Source of the DNA: Anaerolineae bacterium
GTDB lineage: Bacteria; Chloroflexota; Anaerolineae; Epilineales; JAHCIE01
Length of the DNA: 40,475 nt
Assembly: GCA_026129165.1 (NCBI GenBank)
Contig: JAHCIP010000013.1
Coordinates: 1 to 40,475, forward strand
Direction: 5' to 3'
Made by a program: the position numbers and the translations under genes. Under the pieces are notes generated by a model. It worked only from the letters and a program-made list of their open reading frames with translations, ran no database searches and was not told where the DNA came from. Shown here piece after piece: positions 25,573-34,403 of the stretch. The stretch's first letter is position 1, and each line of letters starts with the position of its first letter.

Positions 25573-26931
25573 TCAGGCCGGTACCACTGGCAGGCGCAGC
25601 AGTGACGACTCGACCGCCTCCGAGGGGTAGTCGTAGTCGCTCAACTGGCCCGTCAGGTAGCGCTCGTAGGCGCTTAGGTCGAAGTGGCCGTGGCCGCACA
25701 GGTTGAAGACAATCGTCTTGCTCTCCCCCGCCTCTTTACAGCGCAACGCCTCCTCCATCACCACCCGAATCGCGTGGGACGGTTCTGGCGCCGGCAGAAT
25801 CCCCTCGGCGCGGGCAAAGTGGACCGCCGCCTCGAAGATGGCCCGCTGCCCCACCGCCCGCGCCTCGATCAGCCCGTTCTCATAGAGCGCTGAGATGATG
25901 GGGGCCATGCCGTGGTAGCGCAGGCCGCCGGCGTGGATGGGCGCCGGCACGAAGTCGTGGCCGAGGGTGTGCATCTTGACCATCGGGGCCATCTTGGCCG
26001 TGTCGCCGTAGTCGTAGGCATACTTGCCCCGCGTCAGGCTGGGTGCAGCCGTCGGCTCGACGGCGATGATTTGCCGGCGCTTGCCCTTGAGTTGGTCGGG
26101 GATGAAGGGCAGGGCAAAGCCGCCGAAGTTGGACCCGCCGCCCACGCAGCCGACAAGCATATCCGGGTCGGCGTCGGCCATCTCTAACTGTTTGAGCACC
26201 TCCTGCCCGATGACGGTCTGATGCAGCAGGACGTGGTTGAGGACACTGCCGAGGGAGTACTTGGTGTCGTCGCGGAGCGCGGCGTCCTCGACCGCCTCGC
26301 TGATGGCGATGCCCAGGCTGCCCGGCGAGTCGGGGCTATCGGCCAGGATGGCGCGTCCGGCGTGGGTGTCCGAGCTGGGGCTGGCGACGACCTGCGCGCC
26401 GTAGGTCTCCATGAGCAGCCGGCGGTACGGCTTTTGTTCATAGCTCACCTTGACCATGTAGACCTTACACTCCAGACCAAAGACGCTGCACGCGAAGGCC
26501 AGGGAGCTGCCCCATTGGCCCGCGCCCGTCTCCGTCGCCAGCCGCTTGGTGCCCTCCTGCTGGTTATAGAATGCCTGCGGCACCGCCGTGTTCGGCTTGT
26601 GGCTGCCGGCCGGGCTGACCCCCTCGTACTTGTAGTAAATCTTAGCCGGCGTATCCAACGCCTGCTCCCAGCGCCGCGCGCGGTACAGCGGCGTGGGCCG
26701 CCACAGCCGGTACACGTCGCGCACCGGCTCCGGGATGTCAATCATGCGGTCCTGCGACACCTCTTGCAGGATGAGGGCGAACGGGAACAGCGGGGCCAGG
26801 TCGTCCGGGCCGATGGGCTGCGAGGTCGCCGGGTGCAGGGGCGGCGGCAGTTGGAACGGCAGGTCGGCCAGGACGTTATACCATTGCTTGGGCAGGTCAG
26901 CCTCGGTCAGGACGAACTTGACTTGGCTCAT
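25573..26931 (-). CDS. trpB: Tryptophan synthase beta chain, TrpB2 type
   Basis: This PLP enzyme makes tryptophan from indole and serine. It is 452 aa, longer than classical TrpB1 (about 400), and has TrpB2 features: the extended N-terminus with [11 protein letters not shown] and the long insert before the PLP lysine. Lys112 lies in GSHKPN, and [11 protein letters not shown] (about 232-242) binds the PLP phosphate. The start at 26931 is chosen because AAGGAGG lies 5 bases upstream; an in-frame GTG two codons earlier overlaps this site. No trpA is adjacent. TrpB2 is thought to salvage indole independently of TrpA. The nearby trpS makes a tryptophan-related neighbourhood. Confidence 0.93.
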   Translation of the reverse strand: MSQVKFVLTEADLPKQWYNVLADLPFQLPPPLHPATSQPIGPDDLAPLFPFALILQEVSQDRMIDIPEPVRDVYRLWRPTPLYRARRWEQALDTPAKIYYKYEGVSPAGSHKPNTAVPQAFYNQQEGTKRLATETGAGQWGSSLAFACSVFGLECKVYMVKVSYEQKPYRRLLMETYGAQVVASPSSDTHAGRAILADSPDSPGSLGIAISEAVEDAALRDDTKYSLGSVLNHVLLHQTVIGQEVLKQLEMADADPDMLVGCVGGGSNFGGFALPFIPDQLKGKRRQIIAVEPTAAPSLTRGKYAYDYGDTAKMAPMVKMHTLGHDFVPAPIHAGGLRYHGMAPIISALYENGLIEARAVGQRAIFEAAVHFARAEGILPAPEPSHAIRVVMEEALRCKEAGESKTIVFNLCGHGHFDLSAYERYLTGQLSDYDYPSEAVESSLLRLPVVPA

Positions 26932-26971
26932 GGGCACCTCCTTAAGGGGTGTAGCAGATTGATGATGTTCT

Positions 26972-26993
26972 GACTGTGAGAAAGTTCACAGTC
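26972..26993. promoter_or_regulatory. Perfect CRP/FNR-type palindrome
   Basis: GACTGTGA-gaaagt-TCACAGTC has 8-base perfect arms and contains TGTGA-N6-TCACA, the classic binding site pattern of CRP-like regulators. It lies between the divergent trpB2 (start 26931) and the secreted gene (start 27104), just upstream of the latter's putative promoter at 27008-27035. A second weaker GTGA-N8-TCAC element lies at 26997-27012. The site could activate the rightward gene, repress trpB2, or both. Confidence 0.6.
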
Positions 26994-27007
26994 TAAGTGA
27001 GAAGTAT

Positions 27008-27035
27008 TTCACATCGTGGCCTGGTCAACTATGAT
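27008..27035 (+). promoter_or_regulatory. Putative promoter of the secreted gene at 27104
   Basis: TTCACA (27008-27013) and TATGAT (27030-27035) are 16 bases apart. The -35 box overlaps the right half of the weaker GTGA/TCAC repeat. Confidence 0.5.
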
Positions 27036-27103
27036 ACATTTACTTCAAAGTACCCTCTATGTCAGTTGCCCTGTCTTGAACTGTAACAAAAGGAGAGTGT
27101 CAG

Positions 27104-27808
27104 ATGGTCCACAAGCGTTGGTCCCTCGGTATCTTGGCCCTCGCCCTGATCTTGGCATTCGTGTTGAGCGGAGCCTTTCTCCGCCAGGATGTAGCTGCCA
27201 GCCCTGACGCGCAGGGGGAAGTCACCAATCCTGCCGCCCCAGACGGGCCTAACGACCCTCAGCAGACGATAACCCCACCAGCGGCGGAATACAACAGCTA
27301 TGCCGCCAAGTTCGTGTGCGGGGCGTTCCCCACCACGACCGCCGCTAACGCCTTTCCGCCTGTACAGCCTGGCAACTATTCTACCGAAATCAACATCCAC
27401 AACCCCAACTACCCCGCCTTCCACAATCAACCTACCACCATCCGCGTTTACAAGAAGCTCGTGATCCTGGCGGGCGCCACCACCAATGCCGCTGGGCAGA
27501 TCGTTCCGTTCATCTTCCGCGAGCCGGAGATGGCCCAGCCGCTCAACTTCGTCCAACTCGACATGCGTCCCGATAGCGCGACCATGGACGACTGCCAGGC
27601 GCTCTGGCGCATGGCTAACCAGACCGGCCTGGCGCTGGCGCCCGGCCAACCCACCATTGGCTATCTGGTCCTCCTCAGCCCCAAACGCTACGAACTCGAT
27701 GTGGATGCCGTCTACACCGGCGAATTGCCGGGCAGCGGGAGCGGTCCGGTCAGTCTCACCGAGGACGTGGTGCGCGTCACGGGCAAGGTGATCCGCAAAG
27801 AGTATTAA
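27104..27808 (+). CDS. Secreted protein of unknown function
   Basis: This 234-aa protein begins with a signal peptide (core LGILALALILAFVLSGAF, probable cleavage near residue 32). A short Pro-rich linker follows (about 40-60). The mature domain (about 62-234) is beta-rich: YAAKFVCGAFP, GNYSTEINIHNPN, TIRVYKKLVIL, IGYLVLLSPKRYELDVDAVYTGE, VVRVTGKVI. The pattern of VCG, YSTEINIHNP and a late AVYT is seen in a family of secreted bacterial proteins with no assigned function. Two Cys residues (VCG and DDCQ) may form a disulfide. AAGGAG precedes the ATG. A CRP-type site upstream suggests regulated expression. A terminator follows at once. Confidence 0.75.
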   Translation: MVHKRWSLGILALALILAFVLSGAFLRQDVAASPDAQGEVTNPAAPDGPNDPQQTITPPAAEYNSYAAKFVCGAFPTTTAANAFPPVQPGNYSTEINIHNPNYPAFHNQPTTIRVYKKLVILAGATTNAAGQIVPFIFREPEMAQPLNFVQLDMRPDSATMDDCQALWRMANQTGLALAPGQPTIGYLVLLSPKRYELDVDAVYTGELPGSGSGPVSLTEDVVRVTGKVIRKEY

Positions 27809-27831
27809 CCGCCGGTCCTCCCCCGCCCCAT

Positions 27832-27857
27832 CGCCCCCGGGTCATAACCTGGGGGCG
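27832..27857. terminator. Intrinsic terminator between convergent genes
   Basis: CGCCCCCGGGT (27832-27842) pairs with ACCTGGGGGCG (27847-27857) with one G-U pair and loop CATA. It is followed by GTGGCTTTATCC. It serves the rightward secreted gene and probably also trpS from the other side. Confidence 0.75.
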
Positions 27858-27877
27858 GTGGCTTTATCCACGCCAGA

Positions 27878-28876
27878 CTAGCTCGGCAGTACGTAGCCCA
27901 TACGCTCCTTGACGCGGCGCAGGACGGTGGACGCTTGGGCCTGCGCCCGCGCCGCACCGTCGCGCAGGATAGCCAGGGTGTAGTCGGGGTTGGAGTCTAA
28001 CTCACGCAGGCGCGTCTGGAATGGTCCCAGCGCCTCGACTACCACATCGGCCAGGTCGCTCTTGAACTGGGCATAGCCCTGGCCCTGGTAGCGTTCCTCT
28101 AACATCGGAATCGGCGTGTCGGACAGCAGCGAGTAGATGGTGAGCAGGTTGGTCAGGGCGGGCTTGTCCTCGCTGAACCGAATCTCGCTTCCCGAGTCGG
28201 TCACGGCGGCGCGCAGCTTCTGGCGGATGGTATCGGGGTCATCGGTCAGGGCGATGTAGTTACGCGGCGTCGTGGCGCTCTTGCTCATCTTCTTGGCCGG
28301 GTCGTCCAGCCCCATGATCCGCGCCCCCTCTTTCTTGATCAGCGGCTCTGGCACGACCAGGGTGCCCTCGCCCAGGCGGTAGTTGACGCGGTTGGCGATG
28401 TCGCGGGTCAGCTCGAGGTGCTGGCGCTGGTCCTCCCCCACCGGCACGAAATTGGCATCGTAGAGGACAATGTCGGCCGCCATGAGGACCGGGTAGTCGA
28501 AGATGCCGACGCCCACTTCCTCTGGGTGTTTACCGGCCTTGTCCTTGAACTGCGTCATGCGGCGCAGTTCGCCAAAGTAGCAGAACGAGTTCAGGATCCA
28601 ACCCAGCTCGGTGTGTTCGGGCACATGCGACTGGATGAAGATCGTGACTTCCTTCGGGTCGAGGCCAGCCGCCAGGTAGGCATTGGCGACGTCGAAGGTT
28701 TGCTGGTAGAGCGCCTTCGGGTCCTGGGGGTTCGTGATGGCGTGGTGGTCCACCACGCAAAAGTAGTTCTCGAACTGGGCCTGGTTGGCCGCGAAATTCT
28801 TGATCGCGCCCAGGTAGTTGCCGAGGTGCAGGTTGCCGCTAGGCTGAATCCCACTCAACACACGTGGCTTGCTCAT
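27878..28876 (-). CDS. trpS: Tryptophanyl-tRNA synthetase
   Basis: This class I synthetase charges tRNA-Trp. It is 332 aa, standard length. It begins MSKPRVLSGIQPSGNLHLGNYLG with the HIGH-equivalent HLGN at residues 17-20. It carries KMSKS (DDPAKKMSKSAT, near residue 200). Other family segments are QSHVPEHTELGW and VGEDQRQHLELTRDIA. The start at 28876 is preferred: GGGAGG lies about 8 bases upstream, and the upstream in-frame ATG would fall inside the T-box terminator hairpin. Expression is controlled by the T-box leader at 28892-29237. Confidence 0.96.
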   Translation of the reverse strand: MSKPRVLSGIQPSGNLHLGNYLGAIKNFAANQAQFENYFCVVDHHAITNPQDPKALYQQTFDVANAYLAAGLDPKEVTIFIQSHVPEHTELGWILNSFCYFGELRRMTQFKDKAGKHPEEVGVGIFDYPVLMAADIVLYDANFVPVGEDQRQHLELTRDIANRVNYRLGEGTLVVPEPLIKKEGARIMGLDDPAKKMSKSATTPRNYIALTDDPDTIRQKLRAAVTDSGSEIRFSEDKPALTNLLTIYSLLSDTPIPMLEERYQGQGYAQFKSDLADVVVEALGPFQTRLRELDSNPDYTLAILRDGAARAQAQASTVLRRVKERMGYVLPS

Positions 28877-28891
28877 GATTATATCCTCCCT

Positions 28892-29237
28892 AAAACAAAA
28901 AGCCCCTCGCCCATTGCGGGACGAGGGGTTGAACCCACGTGATACCACCCTGCTTGGAGGCCCAGGCCTCCCACTCTGGACGGGCGCGCGTGACGCCCTG
29001 TGCGCTGATAACGGTCGCCCGCCGGCCGAGCCTACTCAAATGATTGATGATTCATGACTAAAGATTGAATAGGAAGCCCACAATCTTCAGTCATCAGTCA
29101 TTAATCCTTTTTTCGGTCGGCAGCTCCCAGGTCCATTCCACGTCCGCGCTGGCGCCGGGCTTCGCACCCTCTACCGGCTCTCTGGGGCCTCGCTGTGACG
29201 TGTACTCGTCCTGTTCATCGCCTGTGCTGGTGTATTG
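28892..29237 (-). promoter_or_regulatory. T-box riboswitch leader of trpS
   Basis: On the minus strand the leader shows the conserved T-box AGGGTGGTATCACG (28951-28938). An intrinsic terminator follows: CCCCTCG, TCCC and GGG, CGAGGGG, then GCTTTTTGTTTT (28928-28892). Stem I elements lie upstream: GACGAGTA near the 5' end and an AGAGA bulge in CCCAGAGAGCC. The specifier loop reads GGAATGGACC, with the Trp codon TGG at 29135-29133, matching the downstream synthetase. Uncharged tRNA-Trp would pair with the specifier and the UGGU bulge and prevent termination. UGGU at the bulge predicts A73, or a G-U pair with the usual G73. An AT-rich hairpin of about 55 bases (about 29041-29100) sits between stem I and the antiterminator. 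Confidence 0.9.
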
Positions 29238-29242
29238 ATGCC

Positions 29243-29271
29243 AGTATACCCCAAACCCCCTGGTATGTCAA
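29243..29271 (-). promoter_or_regulatory. Sigma70-type promoter of the trpS T-box transcript
   Basis: On the minus strand TTGACA (29271-29266) and TATACT (29248-29243) are separated by exactly 17 bases. Transcription would start near 29236, just before the first conserved T-box bases. Confidence 0.8.
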
Positions 29272-29274
29272 CTC

Positions 29275-29304
29275 CCCGGTATCCCCCGTTCAGGGGATAC
29301 CGGG
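29275..29304. promoter_or_regulatory. Perfect 12-base-arm palindrome beside the trpS promoter
   Basis: CCCGGTATCCCC (29275-29286) and GGGGATACCGGG (29293-29304) are perfect reverse complements around a 6-base loop. It starts 4 bases from the trpS -35 box, upstream of it, and 128 bases from the start of the divergent LuxR-type gene. It could be an operator for that regulator or a transcription barrier. No T run follows. Confidence 0.5.
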
Positions 29305-29431
29305 ATCGGATGACCGGTGTAGCCAGACATCCTCCTGGGGTGGGCTTGTCTTTTTCTGAAGGCTGTAGCAAAATGGAAGCGCCCTGCGCCGATTGCGTCG
29401 TTAGGCCGTTACCATCCCACAGGGTACTTGT

Positions 29432-32005
29432 GTGCCTCAGTCAGCCGCCACGCTGCACGCGCCTTCCCATAATCTTCCGTCAGAGTTGACCAGTTTTGTG
29501 GATCGTCGGCGCGAGCTAGACGACCTGAAACGCTTGCTCAAGCCAGGCCAGGACAGCCCTCCTCCCCAGGCCCGTCATGGGCTGGTCACACTCACCGGCC
29601 CCGGTGGCAGTGGTAAGACCCGGCTCGCCCTACGGGTGGCGTCATCGCTGGTTGATAGGTTCACCGAGGGCGTCTGGTGGGTTGAACTGGCTGCGGTCTC
29701 CGCGACCTCTCTCGTCCCGCACGTCATCGCCGCGGCCCTTGGCCTCCCTGAGCCGGCCGACCAGGCCATCCTCCACACGCTGACGGTCTATCTCCAACCC
29801 AAACGGCTGCTGCTTATCCTCGACAACTGCGAACACCTGCGGGCCGCCTGCGCGGACCTGGCGCAGGTCCTATTAGCTCACTGCCCACGCCTCGTCATCC
29901 TTGCCACCAGCCGCGAACTGCTAGGCATTGAAGGGGAAACAGTCTGGCCGGTCGAAGCCCTCCCCGTGCCCTCTCTCCATCCGCTGCCCTCGCTGCAGAC
30001 CCTGGCCACGGTGCCGTCGGTCAGGCTGTTCATCGAGCGTGCCCGCGCCGCTCGCCGCGACTTCGAACTGACGGCGCGCAACAGCCAGGCTATTGGCCGC
30101 ATTTGCCGCCGCCTGGATGGCATTCCGCTGGCGATTGAATTGGCGGCGGCGCGGGTCAACCTCCTCAGTCCAGAACAGATCGCCACCCGTCTTGACAACG
30201 CCCTTCACCTCCTGACCATCGCCTCGCCGGCCGTCGAGCGACGCCACCAGGCCATGCGGGCGACCCTGGACTGGAGCTATTCCCTCCTCACGGAGACCGA
30301 ACAGAAACTGTTACGCCGCCTGACCGTCTTCGCCGGCAGTTTTAACCTGGAGACCGTAGAAGCCATCTGCGCGGGCGATGGCGTGGCTAGGATCGCGCTG
30401 CTCGATCTGCTGACCGCGCTAGTCAGCAAATCCCTGGTCACTGTGATCAACTTGGACGAAGAGAAGGGGCGGTATCGGCTCCTGGAAGTGGTGCGCCAAT
30501 TCGGCTCGGAAGCCCTGGCAGCGACGGGCGACGCAGAGGCCATTCAGGAACGACACGCCGACTATTGGGCAGCCGAAATACAGCGCATGGCAGCGGAGTT
30601 CGAGCGGGCGAGCCAACTGGCCTGGGTCCGCGCCCTTGACCTGGAACTTGACAATGTGCGCGCCGCCCTGGCCTGGGCGATAGAGCATGGGGAACCCGCC
30701 AGGGCGTTGGGCATGACCGCCGGCGTGTGGGAGTTCTGGCAGAACCGAGGCTATTATGCCGAAGGGTGCGACTGGTTGGACCAGGCGTTAGCCCGCGCGC
30801 CCGAGGCGACGCCGGCGCGGGTGACGGCTCTGTACGGGTCAGGGCAACTGGCCTTGCGGTGGGGCAAGTTGGCGGCCGCCTCCCGCTACTATTCGGAGAG
30901 CCTGGCGCTGGCGCGCGAGATCGGGGATGAGCGCGGCGCGGTGCGCGCCTTCCATAGATTGGGCGGTCTGGCCTGGTGGCAGGGTGATATCGAAACCACG
31001 CGGGCCCGGCTCCAAGAGGTGTTACCTGTCTATCGCCGCCTGGGCAATCGGCGCGATCTGGCTGAGGCGCTGAACGGCGTTGGCCTGCTGGAGTGGAGTG
31101 TCGGCCACTACGCGGCGGCGGTGGTCGCGTTGGAGGAGGCCTTAGCGATTCGCCAGTCCATCAACGACGAGTTGAGCCTGGGGGACGCCTTCGCCAACCT
31201 GGGGCGCGCCGTGCGGGGGCTGGGCGATTACTCCAGAGCGCGTGTCTTGAGCGAGGAGGGTCTGACGCGCCGGCGGGCGATTGGCAATCGGCGGGGCGTG
31301 GGCCAATCATTGCTGGAGTTGGGTGTCCTGGCTCAACTCCAGGGCCAGTACGCCGAGGCCTGGCAGAATTACGCGAACAGCGTGACTGCTTTTCACGACA
31401 TCGGGGACGTGAGTATACTGGCGATGGCGCTGGATGGGTTGGCCTCGCTCGCGGCAGCGCAGGGCCAGTTCGAGCGGGCCATTCGGCTGTTGGGTGCGAC
31501 CACAGCGCTGCGGGCCGCGCTGGGCATCGCCGCCCTGCCCACGCATCGCGCGGAGTCGGACGGCGTCCAGGCGGCGGCGCGCGCTCACCTCGACGCAGCG
31601 GTCTATGCGGTGGCGTGGGCCAGGGGGCAAACCATGTCGGTGGACCAGGCCGTGACCTATGCTTTGGAGCCGGAGCCGTCCCCGGCGGCCGCTGCCCCTC
31701 TCTCACCCCCTCGTCCCGCCAGCTTGCCTGAGCGCGAAAAGGAAACGCCTCTCCAGGCGCAGAAACGCCAGCACGACGGCCTGACCCGCCGCGAGCGTGA
31801 CATCGCCGCCCTCATCGCCCAGGGTCTGTCTAATCAGGCCATTGCCGACGACTTAGTGATTGGCCTCGGCACGGTCGAGGCGCACGTGAGCCGTATTCTG
31901 GGGAAGCTCCACTTCACCAAGCGTACCCAAGTCGCGGTCTGGGCGGTGGAGAACGGGCTAGGTCGCAGCGCTTCAAGCAGACCCAGTGAGGACCCCACTC
32001 GCTAG
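29432..32005 (+). CDS. LuxR-family regulator with NB-ARC-like ATPase and TPR repeats
   Basis: This 857-aa regulator starts with the family motif NLPSELTSFVDRRRELDDL. The ATPase domain has Walker A GPGGSGKT (56-63) and Walker B LLLILDNCEH (about 128-137). A sensor-like ILATSRELL and a winged region with GIPLAIELAAARV follow. TPR-like helical repeats fill about 400-720. The C-terminus (about 780-845) is a LuxR HTH: LTRRERDIAALIAQGLSNQAIADDL and GTVEAHVSRILGKL. Such proteins bind ATP and probably an inducer and activate target promoters. The start is GTG 29432; no strong ribosome site precedes it, so it is less certain. It is divergent from trpS and a terminator follows at 32027. The inducer is unknown. 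Confidence 0.9.
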   Translation: MPQSAATLHAPSHNLPSELTSFVDRRRELDDLKRLLKPGQDSPPPQARHGLVTLTGPGGSGKTRLALRVASSLVDRFTEGVWWVELAAVSATSLVPHVIAAALGLPEPADQAILHTLTVYLQPKRLLLILDNCEHLRAACADLAQVLLAHCPRLVILATSRELLGIEGETVWPVEALPVPSLHPLPSLQTLATVPSVRLFIERARAARRDFELTARNSQAIGRICRRLDGIPLAIELAAARVNLLSPEQIATRLDNALHLLTIASPAVERRHQAMRATLDWSYSLLTETEQKLLRRLTVFAGSFNLETVEAICAGDGVARIALLDLLTALVSKSLVTVINLDEEKGRYRLLEVVRQFGSEALAATGDAEAIQERHADYWAAEIQRMAAEFERASQLAWVRALDLELDNVRAALAWAIEHGEPARALGMTAGVWEFWQNRGYYAEGCDWLDQALARAPEATPARVTALYGSGQLALRWGKLAAASRYYSESLALAREIGDERGAVRAFHRLGGLAWWQGDIETTRARLQEVLPVYRRLGNRRDLAEALNGVGLLEWSVGHYAAAVVALEEALAIRQSINDELSLGDAFANLGRAVRGLGDYSRARVLSEEGLTRRRAIGNRRGVGQSLLELGVLAQLQGQYAEAWQNYANSVTAFHDIGDVSILAMALDGLASLAAAQGQFERAIRLLGATTALRAALGIAALPTHRAESDGVQAAARAHLDAAVYAVAWARGQTMSVDQAVTYALEPEPSPAAAAPLSPPRPASLPEREKETPLQAQKRQHDGLTRRERDIAALIAQGLSNQAIADDLVIGLGTVEAHVSRILGKLHFTKRTQVAVWAVENGLGRSASSRPSEDPTR

Positions 32006-32026
32006 ACTCAATCAGGAGTTGATGGC

Positions 32027-32054
32027 AAGCGGGCCGGCATGCGCCGGCCCGCTT
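32027..32054 (+). terminator. Terminator of the LuxR-type regulator gene
   Basis: AAGCGGGCCGGC (32027-32038) and GCCGGCCCGCTT (32043-32054) pair over 12 perfect bases around ATGC and are followed by GTTAT. Confidence 0.8.
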
Positions 32055-32583
32055 GTTATGAGGGCCAAAAAATGTAGGGTCAACGGTCAGAAATGTATAG
32101 GTTGCCCCGGATGCCCCAACCGCTGGCTCCTGATATGATGATGAACACAACAAGCCACCCGTGATCGTTGGCTTCCATAGACCAATATCGGCTTCAACTC
32201 GCATTCAGGAAGGAGTAGGGGGATGTTCAATCGCTGGTTGTCGAGTGCTGTCTGTATCCTGGCTTTAATGATCGTTCTGGTCGCGGGCGCTGGAGCTCAG
32301 GAGCCTGACGGAGTTGATACCCCGAATGCTCAGAATTGGTCCTCCGCTGGCAATACCATCGGAACTACAGATTTTTTGGGTACTCTTAACTCCCAGCCTC
32401 TCATCTTCAAGACTGCCAATATAGAGAGAATGAGGATTGCGCCTAACGGGACTGTGGTATTTGGTAGCGATGTCACGATTCGAGGAGCCGATCTGGTTCT
32501 ACGGGGTCGAGGCGGTGGCGTTGGCAATAATGGCGGGGCGGCCCGCGCGTTAGTCGATGATGGTCCAGGTGGAGGTCTTGCTC

Positions 32584-32589
32584 TTAACT
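32584..32589. repeat. Target-site duplication, left copy (TTAACT)
   Basis: TTAACT here is repeated at 34598-34603. A preceding C also matches, so the duplication may be 7 bases (CTTAACT). It directly flanks the left inverted repeat. Confidence 0.85.
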
Positions 32590-32610
32590 AGAGGGATGGA
32601 CAAAACATAA

Positions 32611-32939
32611 CGTGGCGTCGAAGGGCGGCCCACAACATCAGTTGACATAGGATGGGGGCCGAGGCGGGGTGTTTAGGCGGTTGGCCGAGTTATGGTCAAG
32701 TAGAAGTGAGCGCGGTGGCGGAGCGAGTGGGGAAGGCGGGCGGCTGCGCCAGGCGGGCGCCGAGATGGGCGACGTAGAGACGCAGCCACCTGACTTCGCG
32801 CGGGCCAGGCCGCTGAAGGCAGGCCAAGGGGAGGAGTGGGGAGCCGCTACCGACGGAGGGACCGAGCCGCGCTTGTCACACCCACACCCGACCGCCACTC
32901 AGCGATAGGTCGCGGCGTTAGCCCCTCGACCCGGTCAAG
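32611..32939. other. Non-coding left segment of the IS element
   Basis: These 329 bases lie between the left inverted repeat and the transposase stop. Short open frames exist on both strands, but none has a ribosome site or recognisable sequence. No clear hairpin or passenger gene is seen. Confidence 0.5.
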
Positions 32940-34403
32940 CTAGCCGACGCGGCGCGTGACCTCCGCAGCACGCTGAGCGTAGAAGGCGCGCACCCGTCCG
33001 AGGGCGCGTAGGTTGATGAGGACGTAGATCAAGGTGTTGGCGTTGGTGATCGAGCGCTGGTTACGCAGCATGGGCCGCTCGATGCCGAGGGCCTTGGCCT
33101 GGCTGTTGAGGCGCTCGGTGGCCGTGCGCTGGGCGTAGACGGCCTTGAAGGCCTCACTGTCGCGGTCGAGCTGGTGACGGAGGCGGGCGCCGATGGACGT
33201 AGCGAGCACGGTGGTGCAGCCGCCGTCGTCCCACTTGGGGTGAGCGAGCGGGCAGACCTGGCCGCTGGGCGTCGGATGGCGCAAGGGGCAGCCATAGTGG
33301 CCCTTCTCGTGCGGCACCTGGCTCGAGCGGTCGAAGTGGGTGGTGACGAGGGGCATGGCCAGACCCGCCGCGCAGCGGGGTAAGCCCGCCGCATCGAAGG
33401 TACGGTGGGGGTGCTTGCCCTTGGGGACGAAGGGGACGGCGGCGAAGCCCCCGGCCTGGTGGAAGTAGTCGTAGACATAGAAGGCATCATACGCCTTGTC
33501 GAGGGCGCCGAAGCGCGGGGCGCGCCCGAGCCGACGCTGCGCGGCCTCGATGAGCGGGTGGAAGTAGGTCACGTCGTCGCGGTCGAAGGTCTGGGTGTGC
33601 TCGGCGAGCACGACCTCGGCGATGGGCGTGCCATGCGGGTCGAGCAGGCGGGTGGCGCACACACCGGAGGCGTAGCCCCAGTAGGCTTCGGTCTGGCCAA
33701 CGGCTTGCGAGGCGGGCTGCGCCTCGGTGGTCGGCGTGGGGACCTCCACCGTCGGCGGGGTGTTGGCGCGCGCCTTGACGCCGAGCTTACAGTCGGGGTC
33801 GCCCGTGGGCTGGCACGTCTTGTCGAAGCGGTCCTTGACGCAGACCCTGGGGTTGTTCTGCTTGACCCAGGCCAGGATGTGCTTGGTGTCGAGGGCGACA
33901 GTGTCGCCGACGGTGGCGCGCAGGTGGGGGGGCAAGGCGTCGGTCAGCGCCTGGAGGGTAGCCTCCAGCAGGAACTGGAGGGCGTCGTTGGGGAACTGAC
34001 GCAAGACGCGACCGAAGTGCTTGCGGCTGGGCAGGTGGGCGGGGTCGAAGCCGAGCAGGCAGGCCAGGGCGGGGTGGTCCAGGAGATACTGCCGCAGGTC
34101 GGACATGGAGCGCAGCGGGGCGTCGAGCTTGACCAGATAGGCAGCGGCGTAGGCGGCGCGGGGGTAGGTGGGCGTGGGACCGGGCCAGGCGCGGTGGGGG
34201 TCCCGCTCGGGGAAGTGCGCCCAGTCGAGGTCATGCAGCCGGCGGTAGTACTTGAGCGCGACGGGGCAGGCACGGAGGGGAGCGGGGAGGTCGGCCTCGG
34301 CGAGGGCCAACCGCAACGACGCCGAGGGCGGCGGGGTCAGCGTCGGGGAGTGGCGGACCGCCTGCGAGAGCCACTTGCCAAACGCGCGAAACGGGAGTAG
34401 CAT
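32940..34403 (-). CDS. IS4-type DDE transposase
   Basis: This 487-aa transposase has a predicted RNase H-like DDE triad: Asp172 (TVALDTKH), Asp302 (GALDKAYD) and Glu430. The last lies in YAQRTATERLNSQAK, which fits the IS4 signature Y-(2)-R-(3)-E-(6)-K exactly (Tyr423, Arg426, Glu430, Lys437). Four Cys residues in pairs around 188-205 and 344-396 may form a zinc-like site. AAGGAG lies 9 bases before ATG 34403. The gene appears intact and should be active in cut-and-paste movement of the surrounding element. Confidence 0.9.
   Translation of the reverse strand: MLLPFRAFGKWLSQAVRHSPTLTPPPSASLRLALAEADLPAPLRACPVALKYYRRLHDLDWAHFPERDPHRAWPGPTPTYPRAAYAAAYLVKLDAPLRSMSDLRQYLLDHPALACLLGFDPAHLPSRKHFGRVLRQFPNDALQFLLEATLQALTDALPPHLRATVGDTVALDTKHILAWVKQNNPRVCVKDRFDKTCQPTGDPDCKLGVKARANTPPTVEVPTPTTEAQPASQAVGQTEAYWGYASGVCATRLLDPHGTPIAEVVLAEHTQTFDRDDVTYFHPLIEAAQRRLGRAPRFGALDKAYDAFYVYDYFHQAGGFAAVPFVPKGKHPHRTFDAAGLPRCAAGLAMPLVTTHFDRSSQVPHEKGHYGCPLRHPTPSGQVCPLAHPKWDDGGCTTVLATSIGARLRHQLDRDSEAFKAVYAQRTATERLNSQAKALGIERPMLRNQRSITNANTLIYVLINLRALGRVRAFYAQRAAEVTRRVG

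Noticed and set aside
28877..28948. N-terminal extension of TrpS by 24 residues
   Set aside because: It would start inside the T-box terminator hairpin, while the family's normal start at 28876 has a good ribosome site.
32669..32908. Possible passenger gene inside the IS element
   Set aside because: No start signal, no recognisable sequence, and an equally long frame lies on the opposite strand.
33405..34400. Open frame of about 330 codons on the plus strand opposite the transposase
   Set aside because: It is a low-complexity Gly/Val/Glu product from reading the transposase gene backwards. The transposase has the IS4 signature and a ribosome site.
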